Below are positions 55,998 to 64,000 of a stretch of DNA of 64,000 nucleotides, piece by piece. A model generated the notes under the pieces. It did no database searches and had not been told where the DNA came from. It worked only from the letters and a program-made list of their open reading frames with translations. The DNA is from Datura wrightii (lineage: Eukaryota; Streptophyta; Magnoliopsida; Solanales; Solanaceae): NCBI GenBank assembly GCA_035772735.1, contig JASDFA010000007.1, positions 83,847,501-83,911,500 of the forward strand, in the 5' to 3' direction. Each line of letters starts with the position of its first letter. The first letter of the stretch is position 1. Position numbers and translations under genes: made by a program.

Positions 55998-56217
55998 GGT
56001 TTAAAAGGTAGAAAAACACGCGGGTCACCCGGCAACCCGGTGTGACCCGTCGCGATATACAAGGCAACGTGTCACGGAGTGCATCACGGTGCACTGCCTC
56101 CGTGACACGGAGCCATCGCGACAACATACTAGAAATTTTATAATTTTTGGGTAACACCTCAACGTGTCGTGGAGGGTAACGCGGAGGTCCTCCTCCGTGA
56201 CACGGAGCTATCGCCCC
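55998..56217 (-). promoter_or_regulatory. A3 internal promoter-like block
   Basis: In minus-strand order: CTCCGTGACACGG and GTTACCCTCCACGACACG, then a perfect 12-bp inverted repeat CGTGTCACGGAG/CTCCGTGACACG (56068-56079, 56098-56109, 18-nt loop). A strong GC hairpin (56019-56054, arms CGCGGGTCAC/GTGACCCG) follows, then a TTTTAAACC box near 56000. A CT-rich exon-like stretch and the intron donor come next. The arrangement mirrors the LTR promoters. Confidence 0.6.
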
Positions 56218-56455
56218 AGCTCACTCTCTTCTACATTTTATTGATTTTTCATACCTCGACTTTTCCTTCATGATTCCGTGCACATTTTTCTCCGTTTGAC
56301 CTGAAAATCATCTCACTAATTAAAATTGGTTAGACTAATAGGTTTCACCTAACTATAAATAAAAAATACTAACTAAAACGAAAATTTTTGTAATCAATGA
56401 AGAACAAGAAAAAGAAAATTCTATTTACACTTTGCAAAATGAAAGAAAAAATTTT

Positions 56456-56503
56456 CACGGGTTGCCTCCCGTGCAGCGCCTGGTTTATCGTCGCGGCTCG
56501 ACG
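56456..56503 (-). other. Paired stem-loops downstream of gag-PR (A3)
   Basis: On the minus strand SL1 is CGTCG-AGCCG-CGACG (56489-56503) and SL2 is CACGGG-AGGCAA-CCCGTG (56456-56473). The 15-nt spacer (ATAAACCAGGCGCTG) is conserved in length with A1 and A2. Confidence 0.8.
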
Positions 56504-56666
56504 TCATTTAAGCTTAATTGTCCGCTAGGGTGATGGACAATTTCTCTCGATCACTGTCCTCCCCCCAGTAGTGCTTACACCTATCCGGTGGTCTTCCCAT
56601 TAACTCTCGGGAATGCTTCATCTGCTTAGCATTACCATGATCAATCACATTGATCACCGAGAGTTC

Positions 56667-58700
56667 TTAATGCACCATCGGGAGCTTGGGTGCTTTATAC
56701 ACATCGAACACCACTACCTTGTCGTGTGCTCGCCTTGTCAGTTGCCCCGCAACTACGTCGATTAATGCTTTCCCGGTTGCCAAGAAGGGTCGTTCCAAAA
56801 TAAATGGGACTTCCGCGTCTGGTTCAAAATCCAGAACAACAAAATCTACCGGGAAAATTAGGGAGCCAACTTGCACTAGAACATCCTCAACAATGCCATC
56901 CGGCCTAGCTAAGGATCGATCTGCCAATTGCAATATTACCGTTGTGGGTCTAGGACTCCCTAAACCCAACTTTCTGAATACTGAAGACGGCATCAGATTT
57001 ATACTTGCCCCCAAGTCACACAATCCACGAGCTCGGATGCTCTGCCCAATAGTAAGCTTGATAGTAAAACTTCCAGGGTCTTTTAGCTTTGTAGGCAATC
57101 TATTTTGGATCCGGGAAGTGCACTCCTCTGTTAAAGCCACCGTAGCATACTCAGTCAAACGACTTTTGTTGGCCACGATGTCCTTTATGTACTTGGCATA
57201 TTTAGGCACTCCCTGCAAGACATCAACAAGAGGTAAGTTAACATGTACCTGTTTAAGCACCTCCATGAATTTCTTGAAACACGCCTCCTCTTTGTGTTTC
57301 TTGAGTAGTTGAGGGAACGGCGGTGGAGGTCTTTCTGATTCAGCCTCTTTGGTCTTCCCCCTTTCCGAACTTTGCTCCCCCTCAACTTCTGCTGCTCCCG
57401 AGTGTTGAGGTGGTCTTTCTGGTTCCACCTCCTTCAGCTGCAAACCACTCCTTGTGGTCACTGCATTTACCTGCTTCGGATTCGGATCCGTGTCGCTTGG
57501 CAGTCCTCCTCTAGGCCTTGTATTTTGGGCACTAGCAAATTGCCCAAATTGATACTCAAGAGCCTTGGTAGCTAACTGATTGTTTTTCACTTCAGCTGCC
57601 AATTTCACATAGTCAGCCTGCAATTGAGCTTGGTTAGCTATCATGGTCTTGAACATCTCCTCAATGCTGGGTGATGGTGGTGGAGGAGGTGCATTGTTAT
57701 TTCTGAATTGAGATTGGTAGTTCTGTTGCCCTCCTTGATTCCTTTGCATACCCTGACCCGAACTTTGGCCTTGATGGTTGTTGCTACCCCATGAGAAATT
57801 TGGATTATTCCTCCAATTTGAATTGTAGCTACTACCATACTGCTGGTAATTTCTTTGTGCATTTCCCACAAAGTTTACTGAGTCAGGATTTGCTCCACAG
57901 CACTCAGCTGAGTGCTCACTGCTTCCACACACTTCACACCACAATTGCTGGATTGCATTAACTGGAGATGACGGCTGGTTCAAAATCATGTTGCTGAAGT
58001 GGTTGTTCAATTGATTTTGCAAGGTAGCTATCTATGCAGCGATAGCCGTAAACCCATCCACTTCAAGCACTCCTGCTGCTTTCCATGCCCCACCTCGTGA
58101 TGAATCAGTATTCCATTCTGGATTGCCCTGTGAAATCCGGTTTAGCAAGGTATACAGCTCCTCATAAGTCTTTTCCAGCGCTTTCCCTCCAGCTGCTGAA
58201 TCTAGCAATATTTTGGTGTGGGATTCCAAACCCTCAATAAATGTGTGCACCAACACCTCATTGGACTGATGATGATGAGGACAGTCCCGCAACATGGATT
58301 TAAATCTCTCCCAGGCTTGATATAAATTTTCTCCCTCCCTCTATTCGAAACTTAGAATTTGACTTCTAATTCTTGCTGTTTTACCAGAGGGAGAAAACCT
58401 TATCAAGAACTTTCGTGCAAGATCATCCCCCGTTGAAATAGAATTTGGTGTCTCAGCTTTCAACCACCTCTTGGCTTCTCCGAGTAATGAGAACGGAAAT
58501 AATGTAAGCCGAACATAATCAGGTGGCACTCCAGCGGGTATATAAGTGTCACTTATCTCAAAAAAGTTTTGGAGATGGTGTTGTGGGTCTTCATGAGGGA
58601 GACCGGTAAATTGCCTGCTTGTGTGCAACAATTGCACCATATTTTTCTTGAGTTCAAATCTCCCTGCAGGCTCTGGTTTGCGGATACTGGATGTAACATT
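56667..58700 (-). pseudogene. A3 gag-protease polyprotein, N-terminally deleted
   Basis: Reading starts just after the PBS with NNVTSSIRKPEPAGRFELK; about 100 N-terminal codons are missing. Then LLHTSRQFTGLPHEDP, LFPFSLLGEAKRWLKAE, stop, LRDCPHHHQSNEVLVHTF, stop. The long open stretch 58022-56667 (451 codons) has the knuckle CEVCGSSEHSAECC, a Gly/Gln/Asn-rich region, a Pro-rich linker PPPPFPQLLKKHKEE and the protease with LCDLGASINLMPSS and ERPFLATGKALIDVVAGQLT. Both gag stops (FE*REG, AA*IAT) fit CAG to TAG. The frame ends with a stop at PMVH; a degenerate tail continues to the stem-loops. Confidence 0.88.
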
Positions 58701-58709
58701 GTTGCCAAG

Positions 58710-58727
58710 TCCCCGGCAACGGCGCCA
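58710..58727 (-). promoter_or_regulatory. A3 primer-binding site (tRNA-Asp type)
   Basis: The minus strand reads TGGCGCCGTTGCCGGGGA, 13 bases after the end of LTR-B. This is the PBS I associate with tRNA-Asp in Athila-like elements. Gag sequence begins within ~20 bases, showing the leader deletion. Confidence 0.87.
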
Positions 58728-58740
58728 AAAACTTGCTCGG

Positions 58741-60140
58741 TGCGTTGTTGGGGTTATAAAACCGACACGCAAGTGCACGTGGTCGAACAAGTAGTAAGTG
58801 GCTTTAGTAAGCCAAGTATCGATCCCTCAGAGACTTGGGTTAAGTGCAATTTGCTCAAGTATACTATATTTTTACTTCTAAATATGCTGACAACTAAATA
58901 ACCAAAAAGTGAATAATTTGTTTTATAAATTTTATACTAAACTACAAACAATTATCTACTTTGAATTTGGACAATGAATAAGAGCATGCCGAGGTTAAAG
59001 AACATTTAATGAAACTGATTATCATCATAAATTGGTTAATCTTTTCTTCCAGTTGCTAGCCAAGAACAATTGCCAAGAGATTAAAATTCTCGTATTTAAT
59101 CTCACTTAAGAATCATGAACCATCCGTCTACATTTCTGTGATCAAATGCAATTCATGTTCTAGCCATACAATTCCGGTTCCTAAATTGACTAATACGACT
59201 TTCAAGTATATTTCTATCAGGAAAGCACATCAAAATTCAATTTTCCCAAATCAAGTAAAGAACAATATCCTATTAATTCACAACTTTCTAATTTCGTGCT
59301 CTCTCGAGTGAAATCGGACTTTTTAGATGTACATTAATGTAGGCCACACACCAATGCAGTAGAAACAAGAATTAATAGAACAACATGGAAGAAAAAGATG
59401 AAAAACCATATAATTAATAATCAAAATTCATCACAAGTGTTCACAACCTTAGCAAGGAAGGGAATTAGCCACTCATTTGTGGATTAATCATCCTAAAACA
59501 AGTGTTAATCATCCAAACAATTCAATTAGAGAAGAAAGAAAGAGAGAAAAAACCCTGAACTTTTCGTCCCTCAACTGCCTGTAACCCACGTCCTTGCTCC
59601 ACCAAGTCTGAATTATGAATAATACACTTAAGTGTTCTATTTATACTAGTGGGAATTTTTCCCGGAATAATGAGCAACATGTCACGGAGTGCATCGCGGA
59701 GCACTGCCTCCATGACACGCCGTGAACGCGGACCCTCACTGGAACTGGGGGTCCGAGAAATCAAACACCAACGTGGCACGACGTGCAACGCGGAGGCTAG
59801 CTACCGTGCCACAGAGCAGACGCGAACCTCCACTGGAAATTGGTGAATTTTCACCCTCCAGGCAGAATGCCTCCGCGATGGTAGCGTGACATGGCTCCAT
59901 CGCGGAGCCCCTTTAGTTCGTGCAGTCCTATGCCTTTTTCCTTGCTCGCATCCAAGTCCAACTCCGATATCATCCAACATGCATTTTAGTTTCCCGAAAT
60001 CACATTTTACCTACAAAACAATGCTAATCACATTGGTTAGTATAAATTCACATTTTATTACCAATTACTTGAAAACGTATACACATTGCTAGATAAACAA
60101 GGCGAAAATGATACTTTTGAGTATCACTTGGGCATATAAA
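58741..60140 (-). repeat. LTR-B (1400 bp), shared by A3 and A4
   Basis: It is the 5' LTR of A3 (PBS on its left) and simultaneously the 3' LTR of A4 (PPT side on its right). It has the same length and the same missing LTR start as LTR-A. The minus-strand TATA box is at 59645-59637 and the cassette at 59680-59915. Confidence 0.9.
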
Positions 60141-62034
60141 TACCCCACACTTAAATCCTTGTTCGTCCTCGAACAACAAACATACAATTCATGCAATTTA
60201 CATCCCAACCTTCTCTATTATAGTGCGACAATTTAAGCTACGGTCATACCGATCATTCAATATTTCAAATCATCAAGAAAACATGCATGGTCTTAACAAT
60301 GCAATGACCTTCAATACATTAAGACTTCCTAGACTTTAATAATCGACTCTCGATATCGGCAAACTCATGCAAATCAGCTAATCAAGATATTCGACACGAA
60401 AATCAATCTTTCATCAAGCATGTGCCCTCACAACTCAAGAGAAGCTTCCCCTTTTTGCTCATGTGACACACAAACATTCAAGTAGGGGCATGTAAAAACA
60501 ATTTCACTCTCTCTCCCAAAAGAATTCACATGCATCATGTCATGACCCACAGGCTTGCCCTTAGTGTATTACTCCACTAATATAAAGAAATGCAATGTAA
60601 GATCATATAGGACTTTAATGGGTTGTAATGGAAGCTATGGAACTAGTATATATTGAATTAGCCAATAATAACCACTAGCATCCTTAAGCGCCTTTGCAAC
60701 ACATTCCCATCAACTCATGGACATTGTTTCTCTCTTTTCTTTTTTTTTTCATCATCCCATTCTTGATGATTTACCTTAATATGGCCCATTTCATTAAGCA
60801 CACTTGACACAATAACAAAGGTTATTCATGCACCTTCATTATCGTCTATTTATAACCAGTGCACCTTCAACCTTTCCTTTTCTTCCCTCACTCTGCTTTT
60901 CTTTTTCTTTTCACCATTTTCACTTTTTGACACTTTGGGAAAATGATTTTCTCAAGCGCTTAAGAGTTTTGTATAGACTTTACGGCTAATGAAAAGAAGG
61001 AACTAAGCTCAGTTTAAGGTTTTTGGACAAAAGAAAGAAATAATAGGCTAAAGGCTCAACGAGCTGACTAGGGTATACAATCACAGACAGGGGGAGTATG
61101 ACCAGAAAAATAGAAACTCTCGGTTAAAACAAAGAAATGCCTACATCCTTTCCTACAATACACCTCCTTCATTTCGTTTTGTACACACACCAGGCAAGTT
61201 CTAGACACTTCACAATAGCATGGAATATCAACACCTCACTTCACACTTTATGCACATGCTCGATTCAAGATGTATTCACAGACTCTTCAATCAGCTAATT
61301 ACATGAATTCAAACATTAAGCCTCAATCACACCGAATCGAACTCTACAGCCTAGGTATCTCAACATATTTACAAGATTTCATGCTTTCATACGAATCACC
61401 TTTGCATTTTGAATATCATGCACAACACGCAACCAAAAATTCACAACCATATAGTAACTACAGGTTCGGGGATGCAATCCACCAAAGAAAAAAACTGAAA
61501 ATAAATTAAAATAAACTACTCCTAACGACTACATTTTCCTTAAGACGGTCGTCATCCATCCATCATAGAGAACGGTCACTAACTACGACGTCGGTTCAAT
61601 GGGACCCTTCTCGGTAAAAGAACCGAAAACAAACGCTGAGAAACCCAAAATTAAAAAGTTGAAAATTTTTGCAAACCATCGATCATTTCGATAGAAAAAT
61701 TATTTACAAAATATTTTAAATATGAACAAAATATTTTCAAAAAATTTTAAAAATATCGATCATTTCGATAAGCAAAAATATTTACAAAAATATTTACAAA
61801 ATCAGCTGGCAACATTCAACAACACACATCAATTCCACAAATATTTACAAATACAAAACAGTTTGAAAATTCACAAACACAGGGAAACATAACATACAAA
61901 ATAACAGAGGAGAACATACAAACAAACCAGCCCAGCCTAGCACCTAACTACTCCCACCCCACACTTAATCTGAACACTGTCCCCAGTGTTCACAAAAATT
62001 AAATAGCACATAATCGGGTGGTGGAACTCCCTGA
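60141..62034 (-). other. A4 3' UTR with PPT remnant and hairpins
   Basis: Near copy of 52059-53945. AGGA-loop hairpin at 60159-60176; 3'-UTR hairpin at 61608-61642, where one arm base is changed (CTGAGAA). No coding seen. Confidence 0.8.
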
Positions 62035-63255
62035 TCAGTCAAAGTATTCCACTTCTTCATCAGGTGTTGTTGCCTCATCTCCCATATCCGAGTCGCCTCC
62101 GTCGTAATCATCGGACTCCACATCGGAGTCCTCCCGATACGTCTCCTCGTCCGTGGGGACATCATCATCAGTGGGCTCTACAATGGCTGGCCCTACTCGG
62201 CATAGAGCCCTGGTGTTTTCGCCAAACAGGTAATCTAGCTCGAGCTGCCATAGCTCCTCCTCCGTGGCTGGCCTCCCACCGATCCTTAGCTGGAGCATTT
62301 TCATCCCATACATCCGCGCCATGTACTGATCATCACGAGCATGTCACTCGGCAAGTGTCAGCACTGGCCCATGGGTGGTGTCGGGAGCCTTAGTTTTAGT
62401 CACATCCAAGGCCCGCCGCTCCAACTGCGGGATATAATCGAGGGCCTCCTCCTCAACATCGAGGCCCCGGAGAAGGGTGGTGAGTAGTCCACCAAAACCA
62501 TACATGTGGCCTTGGTGCAATCAGGCTCTCTTCATGGCGGATATAATGACCGCCCCGACATTAATCTCCAGCCCTTTCATCAGGGCGTACACCAGGCAAA
62601 CACGGTCCCGGGTTACATCAGTTATATGTACCCCCAGGATTAGGCACGAGCAGACTATCTTCAGCCAAATTCGGGCTTCCCTATTCATCTGAGAATATGG
62701 CAGAGTTTGGTGGTAGCCCCTTTCCTTGTGCCTGCTCCATCTAGCTGTAGATCGGGCCCTACACAGTGTGCGTCTGATGTCAGCATATGGTGGGGTAATG
62801 TTCAGCTGGCGGAGAACGTGGGCGTCTGTGTCCCACGCTCCTATGATGGCATTTAGCTGGTGGGGCTCCAGAGTGACTATCTGCCCTCTGATTTTGATGG
62901 TGTGACTTCTTATTGATGGGTTCTAGTTGGCATAGAACTCCCGGACCAGATGCAGGTTGCATTCTTTGGGCTCCTCGAATATGAAACTTAGCCCAGCAGC
63001 CTCGATCCGTTGAACTATTCTGGGGAACTCCTGTGCCAATGGCTCCCGTGCTATATGCTCTTCGGGGAAATATTTGTTCTCTTTATGCTTCGCATACCAC
63101 TTTTTCCCCTCGTCCGTCACCCATCTTGTTCCATATTGGCGGCGCTGGCCGCGTGGAACTACTGGTGCAGCTGGGGCTGCTGTGCCCAGTCTGAGTCGCT
63201 TTCTTCCGGTGCCTGAAGTTGATGCACCCTTCCCTTTATCTTGTTTGCTTGCCAT
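62035..63255 (-). pseudogene. A4 PTP ORF
   Basis: Start ATG at 63255, with the same domain order and length as the A3 copy. It has the same two in-frame stops (YAN*NP and LAE*HA) and an open acidic tail ending EEVEYFD. Differences from A3 are scattered single bases. Shared stops mean the decay predates the duplication, so the array did not arise from two independent functional insertions. Confidence 0.8.
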
Positions 63256-63259
63256 TTTG

Positions 63260-63947
63260 CTTGTCAACAATCGCCATGTTAAGCTAAATAAATATTAACT
63301 TCGGCTAAGGTCGGGTTACGCTAAATTACCCCACACTTAGTCCTTAGTTACAGTTATAACCTATGGTAAGAATAACTTTATTTACACAAAACAACCAGCT
63401 ATACAATCATGCTTAGTGCGTTTAAAAAGAAAAGTCGATGGTATAACTTCTGCGTACTACTCAGACTTCGTACAGCTAATCACAATTCCTACCATCGCAA
63501 ACATTTTAACCCTCACACTTAGCAAAGATAAAACAAAGAAACAAAAATAACAACAAAAATTTATATACCTTAACCTATCCAACCAACCAAATACAAACAA
63601 TTTTCAACATTTCCCCCAAACCCGAGAATTCGTCGTCTATTCACATCCTAACACTTTGTACAACGACTCATCTCATTCAACACGTACAACCCGGCATACA
63701 ATTCATGATTTCAATACATTTCTAACTTCAAATTCAACAACAAGCCCTAGAATTGATTTTCGCAATCAAATTCGAATACTTTATGCAATCGACAAGTTCA
63801 AACAATCATAACCACATTCCGAATATTTATCAATCAACAAATAACTCGAATTCATGCTTAATTTCGACTTAGGGCTATTCAGTTCACCTCCCATGCTTAA
63901 AATCAAAGAAAATCGACAAAAACATGAGAGGGAATCGGAAAACATAC
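63260..63947 (-). other. Predicted 5'-UTR intron before A4 PTP
   Basis: On the minus strand the donor is ACAAG|GTATGT (GT at 63947-63946) and the acceptor GACAAG|CAAA (ending 63260), directly before the PTP ATG. The acceptor sequence differs by a few bases from A3 but an AG is kept. Confidence 0.55.
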
Positions 63948-64000
63948 CTTGTAGTTGAATAATCAAAGAAAACTCGGTAAATTATTGCCTTAAGCCGTGG

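Larger units (their letters stand above)
50659..58740 (-). mobile_element. A3: first unit of a tandem Athila-like array
   Basis: Minus strand. LTR-A (50659-52058), 3' UTR, PTP ORF, 5'-UTR intron, promoter-like block, stem-loop pair, protease and gag, PBS, then LTR-B (58741-60140), followed directly by another internal region. RT, RNase H and integrase are absent. Gag has lost its N-terminus by a deletion running from just after the PBS into gag. The left flank is the G6 3' LTR; the right flank of the whole array is outside the window. Confidence 0.87.
58741..64000 (-). mobile_element. A4: second tandem unit, truncated by window edge
   Basis: LTR-B is followed on its right by a second internal region (60141-64000) that matches 52059-55920 nearly base for base. 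The unit runs LTR, 3' UTR, PTP ORF, intron, and stops at the window edge before the promoter block, gag and any further LTR. The shared LTR-start deletion and shared PTP stops show that it copies the same parent as A3. Confidence 0.87.

Noticed and set aside
56686..57312. 208-codon plus-strand frame
   Set aside because: Antisense shadow of the A3 protease frame; it has no recognisable domain and is explained by codon bias of the real strand.

Overview
The window reads as heterochromatic DNA of a flowering plant, most likely an asterid and plausibly Solanaceae. That taxonomic guess rests only on how familiar the Ty3/gypsy pol and 'plant transposon protein' sequences look. No host gene, tRNA or rRNA gene is visible. 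Essentially all 64 kb is LTR-retrotransposon DNA in nested insertions, plus one hAT-like MITE and one Ty1/copia relic. I name the elements G1-G6 (chromodomain-type Ty3/gypsy and related LTR copies), S1 (solo LTR) and A1-A4 (Athila-like Ty3/gypsy).

Left half (1-28859). G2 (+ strand) is the host; only its RNase H-integrase (5245-7100), the end of its chromodomain (26444-26543) and its 3' LTR (26776-28859) lie in the window. G1 (-, 1-5244) sits at the edge of the G2 RNase H. G3 (-, 7101-26443) split the G2 chromodomain; it keeps two LTRs, an iMet primer-binding site (PBS) and a decayed gag-PR-RT-RH-IN. A hAT-like MITE (10329-11218) broke the G3 chromodomain, and A1 (+, 17029-24891) broke the G3 5' LTR. 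G2 abuts a Ty1/copia integrase relic (28860-29307).

Right half (29308-64000). G4 (-) carries the solo LTR S1 in its 3' LTR and is cut in its integrase by an LTR fragment, G5. G5 is cut by G6 (+, 34998-50658). G6 carries A2 (-, 39424-47161) in its integrase, and its 3' LTR is cut by A3/A4. A3 and A4 form a head-to-tail tandem, LTR-internal-LTR-internal, running off the window. Nesting is five levels deep.

A1-A4 are the most interesting part. None shows RT, RNase H or integrase. They carry gag-protease, then a conserved pair of stem-loops. A1, A3 and A4 also carry a 'plant transposon protein' (PTP) ORF. In A1 and A3 a promoter-like block precedes it, and in A3 and A4 a well-formed 5'-UTR intron does. 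The PBS, visible in A2 and A3, matches tRNA-Asp, while G1 and G3 use initiator tRNA-Met. Several short structures recur with compensatory base changes: an LTR-start hairpin, an AGGA-loop hairpin beside the polypurine tract (PPT) in both lineages, and the AGGCAA-loop stem-loop. Many LTRs also carry arrays of the 9-bp odd palindrome CGTGNCACG just upstream of TATAAATAG-like boxes; the G1 and S1 LTRs carry ACGASTCGT-type arrays instead. Almost all coding relics are broken, largely by C-to-T and G-to-A changes such as CAG to TAG.
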